Notes under the pieces: generated by a model
What the model was told of the DNA's origin: nothing
The model's input: only the letters and a program-made list of their open reading frames with translations
Databases searched by the model: none
Shown here: positions 1 through 6,264 of the stretch, one piece after another
Numbering within the stretch: the stretch's first letter is position 1
Layout of the letters: each line of letters starts with the position of its first letter
Source of the DNA: Thermoleophilia bacterium
GTDB taxonomy: Bacteria; Actinomycetota; Thermoleophilia; Gaiellales; SKUG01
DNA: 6,812 nucleotides
Assembly (NCBI GenBank): GCA_025964455.1
Contig: JAOPYU010000138.1
Coordinates: forward strand, 1 to 6,812
Reading direction: 5' to 3'
Program-made: the position numbers and the translations under genes

Positions 1-647
1 ATGATGCGCTGGAACAGGTCACGCTCCTCCTGCGTCGCCTTGCGGAAGGGCGACCCGATGTCCTTGAGCTTGCCGGACTTGATCGTCACCTGCTCGACGC
101 CGATCTCGTCCGCGAGCTCGTCGACCACGTAGTACTCGAGGATCACGCCGATGGATCCGGTGAAGGTGCTCGGCGCCGCGACGATGCGGTCGGCAGAGGC
201 GGAGATGTAGTAGCCAGCCGATGCGGCCGTGCCGCGCATCCAGGCGACGACGGGCAGGTCGGTCTCCTTGTCGAGGCGCGCGAGCGCGTCGGTGACCTCC
301 TCGCTCGCGAGCACGGAGCCGCCCGGGGTGTCGAGCTCGAGGATGACGCCGTCCCAGTCATCCTCCTCCTCGGCGATGTCGTCGATCATCCGTACGAGGT
401 CATCCCCGCCCGTGGCGCTCCCGTCGGCGGGCGAATCGCCGTCGACGATGGCGTTGAAGACGGGGATGATCGCGACGCGGCGGTCGGAGTCGCCACTCTG
501 GACGACCGTCCCGCCGTAGGTGACGCCGTTCTCGGTGAGGGGCGAGGCGAGGCCGGCGCTGCCGGCGGATTGCGCGCCGCTCGCCGTCGCGACGAGCGCG
601 ATCAGGATGATGACGAGGAAGATCCAGATGGCGAGGCGGCGGGTCAT
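1..647 (-). CDS. sppA: Signal peptide peptidase SppA, S49 family (partial, C-terminus beyond window)
   Basis: Membrane-bound serine protease of the SppA/S49 family, which cleaves leftover signal peptides in the cytoplasmic membrane. Reading from the ATG at 647, 215 residues are visible before the left edge; full-length Gram-positive SppA is usually about 300-340, so the C-terminal third is missing. Seen: one N-terminal membrane anchor (about residues 5-23, after MTRRLA), then the S49 fold with VAIIPVFNAIVDG (about 58-70), LELDTPGGSV (103-112), the nucleophile motif GTAASAGYYIS with Ser143, the FTGSIGVI segment (162-169), and IKSGKLKDIGSPFR with Lys195. The 52-residue Ser-Lys distance equals the Ser147/Lys199 dyad of Bacillus subtilis SppA, so this looks catalytically intact. 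The start is supported by the anchor directly after it and by a TAGGTT box 7 nt upstream; no Shine-Dalgarno is seen. It lies 29 nt after the stop of the upstream DUF4091 gene on the same strand, so it may be read from its own promoter, by read-through, or both. Confidence 0.93.
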   Translation of the reverse strand, partial: MTRRLAIWIFLVIILIALVATASGAQSAGSAGLASPLTENGVTYGGTVVQSGDSDRRVAIIPVFNAIVDGDSPADGSATGGDDLVRMIDDIAEEEDDWDGVILELDTPGGSVLASEEVTDALARLDKETDLPVVAWMRGTAASAGYYISASADRIVAAPSTFTGSIGVILEYYVVDELADEIGVEQVTIKSGKLKDIGSPFRKATQEERDLFQRI

Positions 648-654
648 GCGCGTG

Positions 655-660
655 AACCTA
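655..660 (-). promoter_or_regulatory. Candidate -10 element of a leaderless sppA promoter
   Basis: On the minus strand TAGGTT is followed by 7 nt and then the sppA ATG. This fits the TAnnnT -10 consensus of actinobacterial housekeeping promoters with transcription starting at or next to the A of the start codon. No Shine-Dalgarno precedes the ATG. I see no convincing -35 hexamer. The box sits in the 29-nt gap after the DUF4091 stop codon. Motif and spacing are seen; promoter function is inferred, with support from the same layout at the glutamate dehydrogenase gene. Confidence 0.5.
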
Positions 661-676
661 CCGCACGCCTGCGCGA

Positions 677-2836
677 TCAGCGGGTGCGCGTACGCCGCTC
701 GCAGCCCGGAAGGATCCGGTCGCGGCGGTCCTGGACGACGCGGTCGCGGCCGGTGCCGCAGGAGACGAGGTCGCGCGCGAGGCCGTCCCCGCTCGTCGTG
801 ATGAGGTCGTTGCCCGGGCCGGCGCACATGATGTCGCCGCGGCCGAGGCCGGCGATGCGATCGTTGCCGCCGAGGCCGACGATCACGTCGACGCCGCGTG
901 TGCCACGCAGCACGTCGGCTCGCTGGGTGCCGACGAGGGTTGCACGGCGACCGCCGCAGGTGGGGCGTCGCGGGGCGGTGCCTCCGGGAATCGTCCCCGT
1001 GGGGCCGCTGCGGGTGCCGTCGGTGGCGCCGCCGTCGCCGCCGTCACGGATGGTCCGGGTCGCGGCGCCTGACACCCACGGCTCGAGGGCGAGGCGGGCC
1101 GCGTCGACGCGCGCCTGGGGCACGTCCGTTGCGAAGGCGGTGTCGAACGCAGTTCGAGCGACGTCCTGCACCGCCGCGCGCCCCGTGGTGGAGGCCGCGA
1201 TGCGCAGCCACTCGTAGTCCTCGCGACCGTCACGGATGCGCTTGAGGCGGATCGACTCGATCGGCACGTCGTGCGTGCCCCCGACCTGCGCGACGGTTCC
1301 CGGGTAGAAGAGCGTGCCGTCGCCGTGGTTGCCACCGTCGTCGGACCACTGGTCGCTCCAGGCGGTCGGAAGGTCGCGCGCGGTCTCGTAGTAGTACTCC
1401 CCGGCGAGGTCGTAGGTCCAGCTGATCCAGCCCATCGCACGCGCCTGCATGGCTGGCTGGTCGATGCCGTAGCTCGCCCAGCCGCGCCACTCGGTCTCGG
1501 GGTCTCCCGAGGCCGGCGAGCAGCCCATGCTCATGCACGACGTGTAGGACCAGAGGGATCGCGGCGCGCCACCGGGGGTGGTGCCGCTCGCCCAGGGGGC
1601 GAACTCGGCGCGTCGTCCGGGGAAGGCGGGACGCGACTTGGGGTGCACGCGGTTGATCACCGGGATCAGCACCGCGATGCGATCGGCGAAGTCGCCGAAT
1701 CCATTCGCCCGTGCCCACGCCACGTCGTCGAGCGACGTCGTCACCTGCAGCGGCAGGTCGGTGACGCCGGTGCCGGTCGCGGCGCCGCGCCAGAGCTCGT
1801 TGGCGCGGCTCCAGTCGCGGCGGCAATTGGACCACGCGGTCGAGCTCGTGGCGATCTCGTCGCAGTGGAAGCGCACGCGGTCGGTGAAGCTGTCCGCCTC
1901 GGCGGTGCGGCGCCACTCGTCAGCTGATTCGGTCGCCCACTGGTAGATCGTGATCGTCCGCAGGCGCGCGCCGGCGAGCTGCGTCTGGTCCGAGCCGACG
2001 ATCAGCGGCCGCGTGTAGGTGCGATAGGAGCTGTCGCTGGGCCCGCTCGGCGTGGCGTTCGGCGGCTTTGCGAGTGTCAGTCGATCGTCGAGCGCGATGC
2101 GCGCGTAGGCGGCCGTGAGCGCGGCAGCCCCGCCGGGGTAGGCGGCGCAGTCGTGGGCCTGGCAGATGCGGTTGGGATTGACATCGAAGCCACCGTCGAG
2201 CGACGTCGTGCTCGGCAGGTCCACGTCCACCACGTGGACCGCGATCGTCACGGAGCGCTGCGCCTGGCCCGCGGCGCGCACGACGAGGCTTGCGCCTGCG
2301 TAGTCGCCGGCGGGCGATCCGGCCGGCACGTGCACGTCGAGCCAGGCGAGCCGGTTCTGGCCGGCGGGCACGTCGATCGGGAAGGCGCGCCGCGGCTCGC
2401 CCCAGATCGCGTCGACGCGCGGCACGAGGCTGTCGGGGAAGGCGCCGAGCGCCCCGCCCAGGTCGCCGTCTGACGGGAAGCCGGTGACGTTGTAGTAGCC
2501 GACGCGATACACGCGCAGGTGGGAGGGATCGATCGTGACTCCGCCAGGGCCGGCGAGCACCCCCTCGACCGAGACGTCGACGCCGGTCAGCGGCGAGCCG
2601 CCGCCGCGTACGACCAGCTGCACGGATTCGACCTCGTTGCCAGCGGCGCGCAGGGCGATGGCCCCCGCGCCGGCCGTGGCATCACCGGGACGCACGAGCA
2701 CGTTCGGGCCGACGGCGCCGGCCTCGATCGCGGCACCGGCCGCGCCCGGAGCGACTGTGCACGCTGCCAGCGCGCACCACGTCACGAGCGCTGCGAGGAG
2801 CGGGTGGCGGATCGATCGGGGCGGGCGCGTGGGCAT
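677..2836 (-). CDS. Secreted GH123/DUF4091-like protein with RTX-like C-terminal repeats, putative lipoprotein
   Basis: A 719-residue exported protein. Residues 1-26 form a signal peptide: arginines at 4, 7 and 10, a hydrophobic core, then lipobox L23-A-A-C26, so lipid anchoring is likely, although a later AxA type I cleavage site is possible. Residues about 45-205 look like the N-terminal beta-sandwich of GH123-like proteins (WLDVHVPAGSPAGDYAG at 165-181). Residues about 207-590 match the DUF4091/GH123 catalytic region: HCDEI with D326-E327, a candidate for the Asp-Glu catalytic pair of GH123; SLWSYTSC; MGWISWTYD; GDGTLFYPG (505-513); and the hallmark RIRDGREDYEWL (533-544). Those families include beta-N-acetylgalactosaminidases, but the substrate here is unknown. 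A Gly/Thr/Pro linker (about 591-626) leads to an RTX-like tail with Asp at 641, 650, 659, 668 and 677, an exact 9-residue step, plus Cys at 627, 671, 693 and 712. The open frame continues upstream into the ligase gene; the start at 2836 is chosen because the signal peptide begins there. It starts 100 nt after the ligase gene. Confidence 0.85.
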   Translation of the reverse strand: MPTRPPRSIRHPLLAALVTWCALAACTVAPGAAGAAIEAGAVGPNVLVRPGDATAGAGAIALRAAGNEVESVQLVVRGGGSPLTGVDVSVEGVLAGPGGVTIDPSHLRVYRVGYYNVTGFPSDGDLGGALGAFPDSLVPRVDAIWGEPRRAFPIDVPAGQNRLAWLDVHVPAGSPAGDYAGASLVVRAAGQAQRSVTIAVHVVDVDLPSTTSLDGGFDVNPNRICQAHDCAAYPGGAAALTAAYARIALDDRLTLAKPPNATPSGPSDSSYRTYTRPLIVGSDQTQLAGARLRTITIYQWATESADEWRRTAEADSFTDRVRFHCDEIATSSTAWSNCRRDWSRANELWRGAATGTGVTDLPLQVTTSLDDVAWARANGFGDFADRIAVLIPVINRVHPKSRPAFPGRRAEFAPWASGTTPGGAPRSLWSYTSCMSMGCSPASGDPETEWRGWASYGIDQPAMQARAMGWISWTYDLAGEYYYETARDLPTAWSDQWSDDGGNHGDGTLFYPGTVAQVGGTHDVPIESIRLKRIRDGREDYEWLRIAASTTGRAAVQDVARTAFDTAFATDVPQARVDAARLALEPWVSGAATRTIRDGGDGGATDGTRSGPTGTIPGGTAPRRPTCGGRRATLVGTQRADVLRGTRGVDVIVGLGGNDRIAGLGRGDIMCAGPGNDLITTSGDGLARDLVSCGTGRDRVVQDRRDRILPGCERRTRTR

Positions 2837-2936
2837 CACGGATGCATCGGCACGACCGTGTGCGGGCTCGCGTAAAGAATCGTCGTGGAAACGCTGCAAG
2901 ACCGACGGTCCGGCACGCGGAGCACGTCGCGGCGCC

Positions 2937-4502
2937 TCAGTGGTGCATTGCGAGGGGGTTGGCATCGAGGCGCAGCGCCTCGTCCTCCTCCAGCAACCCG
3001 GCCCCCAGGCTCGCCCCGAGCCCCTCGAGCGAGAGCCCGTCGACGTCGCCGGGCGCCTGCCCGAGCACCTCCGCCATGCGGACCTGGCGCGCGACCCAGG
3101 CATGGAACGCCACGCAGCTCGCGAGCAGGCCCCAGAGCAGTTCGCTGTACTGGCCCGACAGGAACGCGCTCGACGCGAGCATGCCGAGGGTCGCGGCCAG
3201 GATGCCGCGGCCGAGGCGCACGGCGGTCGCATCCTCGAGCCACCGTGCCCGACGCAGGCCGCGCGCCGCGAGCAGCACGCTGCCGCCCGCGAAGATCGTG
3301 AAGGTGACGATGCCGAGCAGGCCGAGCTCCGCGGCGATCTCCAGGTACGAGTTGTGGGTGGTGCGCGGCGCGCTGTTGTTGATGAGCTCGGTGTGCTCCG
3401 TGTCGATCGTGATGTAGCGGTTGGCCACGGCCGGGAAGTTGCCGAGCCCGACGCCGTGGACCGGCTGGTCGCGGAACATGTCGGCGGCGATCCGCCACAG
3501 GTCGCTGCGGCCGCTCGAATCGCCGTGGACGATGCGGTCGAGCGTGCCCTGCCCGGTAGGTGTCATGACGAGCACGGCGAGCGCGCCCGCCACGAGCAGG
3601 GCGGAGGCACCGAGCATGCGCACCCGCTCGCGACCGCGGGAGCTGAGCACGATGACCACGGTGGCGACCAGCACGGCGATCAGGCCGCTGCGGCTCTGGC
3701 TCGCGAGGATCCCGTAGCTGCACAGCGCCACGCCGAACATCGCCGCCCCTCGCCCGATCCACGTGCGCGCGGCGCCCATGACGCCGAAGCCGAGTCCGAT
3801 GGACGCGACCATCGCCGCCGCGTACTCGTTCGGGTCGGTGAATGTGCCCATGAGGCGGCCGCCGAGCTCGGCGCCGATGGCGATGCCCGCCACGGTCGAG
3901 AGCGCTCCGGCCCACAGCGCGGTGCACGACAGCGCGAACAGCTGGCCGCGCCGCACGAGGAACACCCCGATGGCGAGGAAGATGAGCGCGTCGGTGACGA
4001 GGCGCTCGGACAGCGTGCGGACCTGCTCGGTGTTCACGGCCCAGGCGCTCGAGGCCATGCCGATCGCCACGAAGGCGACGAGGCCGGTCACCACGAGCGG
4101 ATGTCGCGCCCAGGTCGGCTTCACGCGAGCCACGCCGTGGCGCGAGCGCGTGACGAGGTCGAGCAGGGCGACCACGATCAGGGCGCCGCCGCAGACCTTG
4201 ATCGGACTGAGCGCCGTGTTGCCCGTGTACTCGGTGACGAGCTCGAAGTAGGTGACGAACAGGAAGGCGCAGACGCCGAAGGTCGAGCTCTGCGTGTAGA
4301 TCGCGGCCACCACGACGGTGAGCATCGCGGCGATGCCCAGGAACGGGTCGATGACGGCGAGCAGCGCGAGGGCGCAGGCGAGGGCGCCGCCGACCATCCG
4401 CACGAGCATGGCCCGACGCGCCCCGATCGGGACCCGGTTGAGCAGCGGGATGTGGCGTGCGGTCATGGGCATGCTTCGCAGCGGTCGATTCGCCGTCCGC
4501 AT
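2937..4502 (-). CDS. O-antigen ligase/polymerase family membrane protein (Wzy/WaaL-like)
   Basis: A 521-residue polytopic protein of the Wzy_C (PF04932) type, which transfers or polymerises lipid-linked glycans outside the cytoplasmic membrane. About a dozen hydrophobic segments can be picked out between residues 33 and 470. A large extracytoplasmic loop (about 314-385) carries the family's conserved pieces: SGRSDLW with Arg332, GVGLGNFP (350-357) and THNSYLEIAAELGLLG (382-397) with His383. Upstream are GTFTDPNEYA (219-228) and SQSRSG (268-273), also usual for the family. The acidic tail after about 471 is probably cytoplasmic. WaaL, Wzy and PglL cannot be told apart from sequence alone. If the host lacks LPS, as most Actinomycetota do, capsule, wall-polymer or protein glycan transfer fits better than LPS ligation. 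ATG 4502 is the only in-frame start after a stop at 4542-4544 other than Met11 (4472) and Met13 (4466), either of which could be the true start; none has a Shine-Dalgarno. It probably leads an operon with the DUF4091 gene. Confidence 0.88.
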   Translation of the reverse strand: MRTANRPLRSMPMTARHIPLLNRVPIGARRAMLVRMVGGALACALALLAVIDPFLGIAAMLTVVVAAIYTQSSTFGVCAFLFVTYFELVTEYTGNTALSPIKVCGGALIVVALLDLVTRSRHGVARVKPTWARHPLVVTGLVAFVAIGMASSAWAVNTEQVRTLSERLVTDALIFLAIGVFLVRRGQLFALSCTALWAGALSTVAGIAIGAELGGRLMGTFTDPNEYAAAMVASIGLGFGVMGAARTWIGRGAAMFGVALCSYGILASQSRSGLIAVLVATVVIVLSSRGRERVRMLGASALLVAGALAVLVMTPTGQGTLDRIVHGDSSGRSDLWRIAADMFRDQPVHGVGLGNFPAVANRYITIDTEHTELINNSAPRTTHNSYLEIAAELGLLGIVTFTIFAGGSVLLAARGLRRARWLEDATAVRLGRGILAATLGMLASSAFLSGQYSELLWGLLASCVAFHAWVARQVRMAEVLGQAPGDVDGLSLEGLGASLGAGLLEEDEALRLDANPLAMHH

Positions 4503-4530
4503 GCGGTGTCGGCAGGCGTCGGGGTGGGCT

Positions 4531-4544
4531 TGAGGCCGCCCTCA
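4531..4544. repeat. Short inverted repeat in the ligase/gdh divergent region
   Basis: TGAGG, four bases (CCGC), then CCTCA: a perfect 5-bp inverted repeat in the 75-nt region between the divergent ligase and glutamate dehydrogenase starts. It lies 34-47 nt before the gdh ATG and 29-42 nt before the ligase ATG, where a repressor or activator could reach either promoter. Arms this short arise often by chance in GC-rich DNA, so an operator role is only a possibility. Confidence 0.2.
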
Positions 4545-4565
4545 GCGGGGGGCTGCGCGATCGTC

Positions 4566-4571
4566 TAGCAT
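4566..4571 (+). promoter_or_regulatory. Candidate -10 element of a leaderless gdh promoter
   Basis: TAGCAT (TAnnnT) is followed by exactly 6 nt and then the ATG at 4578. That is the spacing expected when transcription starts on the A of the start codon. There is no purine-rich Shine-Dalgarno in the preceding 15 nt. The position where a -35 would lie (about 4543-4548, CAGCGG) does not resemble TTGACA. The motif is seen directly; a leaderless transcript is inferred. Confidence 0.55.
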
Positions 4572-4577
4572 CCGTCC

Positions 4578-5870
4578 ATGGCTGCTACCCCGACGCCGAC
4601 CGTTCCGCCGACGATGCTCGATGAGCACGCGGGCCACCACGATCCGTTCGCGGAGGTCAATGCGACGGTCTCGCGTGCCTGCGAGATCGTCGGGCTCCCC
4701 GACGACGTGCGACAGATCTTCTGCTCGACGTATCGAGAGATCAGCGTGCAGATCCCGCTGCGGCGTGGCGACGGCTCGATCACGGTGCTGCGCGGCTATC
4801 GCGTCCAGCACAACGGCGCGCGCGGCCCGTACAAGGGCGGCATCCGCTACCACCCGGAGGCCTCGATCTCCGAGGTCCGCGCCATGGCGTCGCTCATGAC
4901 GTGGAAGTGCGCGATCGTGAACCTGCCCTACGGCGGCGCCAAGGGCGGCGTCATGGTCGATCCCAAGACGCTCAACGAGAGCGAGCTCGAGCAGCTGACG
5001 CGCCGCTTCACGCTGGCGATCAGTTACGTGCTCGGCGTCAACCGCGACATCCCGGCGCCGGACGTCAACACGAACGCGCAGATCATGGCGTGGATCATGG
5101 ATGCGTACGGCTCGCGCTACGGCCACCAGCCGGGCATCGTCACCGGCAAGCCCGTGGAGCTGGGCGGATCGCTCGGGCGCGAGGCAGCGACCGGTCGCGG
5201 CGTCGTGAACATCGTCGCCGAGGCGGCGCACGACCTGGGCATCAAGCTGGACGGCGCGCGTGTCGCGATCCAGGGCTTCGGCAACGTGGGCTCCAACGCG
5301 GCGCGACTGATCCGAGAGCTCGGCTGCAACGTGGTCGGCGTGAGCGACGCGAGCGGCGGCATCATCAACGAGAAGGGGCTCGACACCGACGCGCTGCAGG
5401 CGTGGGTCGCCGAGCACGGCTCGGTGAAGGGCTTCTCCGGCGGTGATACCGGGACCAACCACGACGTCCTCACGATGGACTGCGACATCCTGATCCCGGC
5501 CGCGCTCTCCAACGCGATCACCGAGGACAACGTCGCCGAGGTCAAGGCGCGGCTCGTCGTCGAGGCGGCCAACCACCCACTCTCGAGCGAGGCCGACGAG
5601 GCACTCCAGGACATGGGCGTCACGGTCGTGCCTGACATCCTCGCCAACGCGGGCGGCGTGACGGTCTCCTACCTGGAGTGGGTCCAGAACATCCAGCAGT
5701 ACCGCTGGACCGAGGACCACGTCAACCGCGAGCTCGCCAGCGTCATGAAGCGGGCGTGGGGCGAGGTCTTCGCCTACTCGCAGGACCACAAGCTCCCGCT
5801 CCGCGACGCGGCCATGTGCCTGTCGGTCGCGCGCGTCGCCCGAGCCGCCAAGCTCCGCGGCTACATCTAG
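4578..5870 (+). CDS. gdhA: Glutamate dehydrogenase (Glu/Leu/Phe/Val dehydrogenase family)
   Basis: A 430-residue hexameric-type glutamate dehydrogenase, cytoplasmic, interconverting glutamate and 2-oxoglutarate plus ammonia with NAD(P)(H). Length is normal for the ~420-residue class. Substrate-site residues are intact: PYKGGIRYHP with Lys86, MTWK with Lys110, the catalytic PYGGAKGG with Lys122, and DIPAPDVNTN with Asp162. The spacing of these four residues equals that of Lys89, Lys113, Lys125 and Asp165 in Clostridium symbiosum GDH. The Rossmann domain begins near residue 227, with IQGFGNVGSN (Gly233, Gly235, Gly238). Asp257 at the end of the second strand (VVGVSDASGG) hints at NAD(H) over NADP(H), which is inference only. 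VVEAANHPLSSEAD (327-340) replaces the more usual ANxPTTPEAD; the key Asn is kept. LANAGGVTVSYLEWVQN (355-371) is typical. The start fits the TAGCAT box 6 nt upstream. It is divergent from the ligase gene and convergent with ctaB, so probably monocistronic. Confidence 0.96.
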   Translation: MAATPTPTVPPTMLDEHAGHHDPFAEVNATVSRACEIVGLPDDVRQIFCSTYREISVQIPLRRGDGSITVLRGYRVQHNGARGPYKGGIRYHPEASISEVRAMASLMTWKCAIVNLPYGGAKGGVMVDPKTLNESELEQLTRRFTLAISYVLGVNRDIPAPDVNTNAQIMAWIMDAYGSRYGHQPGIVTGKPVELGGSLGREAATGRGVVNIVAEAAHDLGIKLDGARVAIQGFGNVGSNAARLIRELGCNVVGVSDASGGIINEKGLDTDALQAWVAEHGSVKGFSGGDTGTNHDVLTMDCDILIPAALSNAITEDNVAEVKARLVVEAANHPLSSEADEALQDMGVTVVPDILANAGGVTVSYLEWVQNIQQYRWTEDHVNRELASVMKRAWGEVFAYSQDHKLPLRDAAMCLSVARVARAAKLRGYI

Positions 5871-5889
5871 GCGCCTCCGCCTCCTCCGC

Positions 5890-5946
5890 CCCCTCCCCGC
5901 CGCGCGCACGATTTGTCGCCACCCCTCCCCGCCGCGCGCACGATTT
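5890..5946. repeat. Exact 25-bp direct repeat, two copies, 32-bp period
   Basis: Copies at 5890-5914 and 5922-5946 are identical over 25 bases. Each starts CCCCTCCCCGCC and ends GCGCGCACGATTT; 7 nt separate them. The second copy runs directly into the inverted repeat at 5942-5968, while the first is followed by unrelated sequence (GTCGCCA). A local duplication, or two copies of a dispersed intergenic repeat of which only the second is complete, would explain this. Confidence 0.85.
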
Positions 5947-5968
5947 CTTGACGCGGGCGCAAGAAATC
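5942..5968. repeat. Perfect 9-bp inverted repeat (hairpin), possible gdh terminator
   Basis: GATTTCTTG, a 9-nt spacer (ACGCGGGCG), then CAAGAAATC. The arms are AT-rich compared with the surrounding GC-rich DNA, which makes chance less likely. It lies 72 nt after the gdh stop. No T-run follows on either strand, so it is not a classic intrinsic terminator; it could stabilise or process the gdh 3' end, bind a protein, or belong to the repeat element just upstream. Confidence 0.6.
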
Positions 5969-6053
5969 ACGAGCACCTCATGACGAACGCGGGGGGCGCG
6001 GCAGGCCGTTCGGCGGACCCGGCGGCCGCCGGTCGATCCGAGGTGAAACGAAA

Positions 6054-6184
6054 TCGGGGCGGTTCCCGACAACTGGGTGAGCGGGCTGTGGCCTACTCCT
6101 TGAGCGTCCGGACTGACCTCCCCGGGCGCACATGTGCGAGGGAGGGGACTGGAAGGACCGTCATCCGCCAGTCCCCTTTCCTAT
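6054..6184 (+). ncRNA. Candidate structured small RNA ending at an intrinsic terminator
   Basis: Stacked local hairpins precede a terminator: TCGGG/CCCGA (6054-6058 with 6065-6069), the palindrome GTCCGGAC (6106-6113), CCTCCC/GGGAGG (6117-6122 with 6140-6145) enclosing the 12-bp palindrome CGCACATGTGCG (6127-6138), then the terminator stem at 6144-6176. No downstream plus-strand gene exists for it to regulate in cis, so a free small RNA, or a long structured gdh 3' end, are the options. I considered 6S RNA, SRP RNA, RNase P, tmRNA and common riboswitches and recognised none of their conserved motifs. The 5' end is a guess; no clear promoter is visible. Confidence 0.25.
6144..6184 (+). terminator. 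Rho-independent terminator-like hairpin
   Basis: GGGGACTGG (6144-6152) pairs perfectly with CCAGTCCCC (6168-6176) across a 15-nt loop, and TTTCCTAT follows on the plus strand. A:T and G:U pairs can extend the stem by about three base pairs. The reverse orientation has no T-run, so it should act on plus-strand transcripts: gdh read-through (274 nt past its stop) or a separate small RNA. Confidence 0.55.
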
Positions 6185-6205
6185 GCCCGAATGCCGGCCT
6201 CGCGG

Positions 6206-6252
6206 ATGAGTGGAACAGGGCCATCGTCATGCGATGCCGGCGTGCCACTCAT
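6206..6252. repeat. Nested inverted repeat beside the ctaB 3' end
   Basis: Outer arms ATGAGTGG (6206-6213) and CCACTCAT (6245-6252) are a perfect 8-bp inverted repeat. Inside them CATCG (6222-6226) and CGATG (6232-6236) form a 5-bp hairpin with a 5-nt loop. On the minus strand the structure begins 13 nt after the ctaB stop codon, where a transcription end or an mRNA-stabilising hairpin would be expected. No T-run follows, so terminator activity is unproven. Confidence 0.45.
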
Positions 6253-6264
6253 GGGGCGGATTGG

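Larger units (their letters stand above)
5871..6264. other. 394-nt convergent intergenic region without a credible protein gene
   Basis: Lies between the 3' ends of gdh (plus) and ctaB (minus). It opens with a pyrimidine-rich tract (5874-5899), then a 25-bp direct repeat pair, a 9-bp inverted repeat, and a run of hairpins from about 6054 to 6252 that includes a terminator-like structure. The open frames crossing it (for example from ATG 5980) lack a Shine-Dalgarno or TAnnnT box, show no recognisable motifs and run on through antisense ctaB. This is long for a convergent gap in an otherwise compact window, so it may hold a small RNA gene or repeat element. Confidence 0.6.

Noticed and set aside
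1230..1927. Overlapping frames of more than 200 residues on both strands inside the DUF4091 gene
   Set aside because: Shadow frames in GC-rich DNA; only the frame read from 2836 contains family motifs.
2860..2905. Sigma-70-like promoter before the DUF4091 gene (minus strand TTGCAG, 17 nt, TTTACG)
   Set aside because: Only half of the hexamer positions match the consensus, and there is no TAnnnT box near the start; too weak to call.
2837..3232. N-terminal extension of the DUF4091 gene to a start at 3232
   Set aside because: This part overlaps the ligase C-terminus in another frame and is low-complexity. A clear signal peptide begins at 2836.
2535..4568. Plus-strand 677-residue open frame antisense to the ligase and the DUF4091 gene start
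   Set aside because: Composition is His/Asp/Glu/Arg/Ala-rich without any motif, as expected for an antisense frame in GC-rich DNA. The opposite strand encodes recognisable proteins.
4542..5909. Minus-strand 455-residue open frame covering all of gdh
   Set aside because: A mirror frame of the highly conserved gdh, with Arg/Asp/Val/His-rich low-complexity composition and no motif.
5890..5946. CRISPR array
   Set aside because: Only two copies with a 7-nt spacer, and no cas genes.
6054..6184. 6S RNA, SRP RNA, tmRNA, RNase P RNA or a known riboswitch
   Set aside because: None of the conserved motifs (for example GGAAGGAAGCAGC of SRP RNA or GAGGAAAGUCC of RNase P) is present, and no downstream gene supports a riboswitch.
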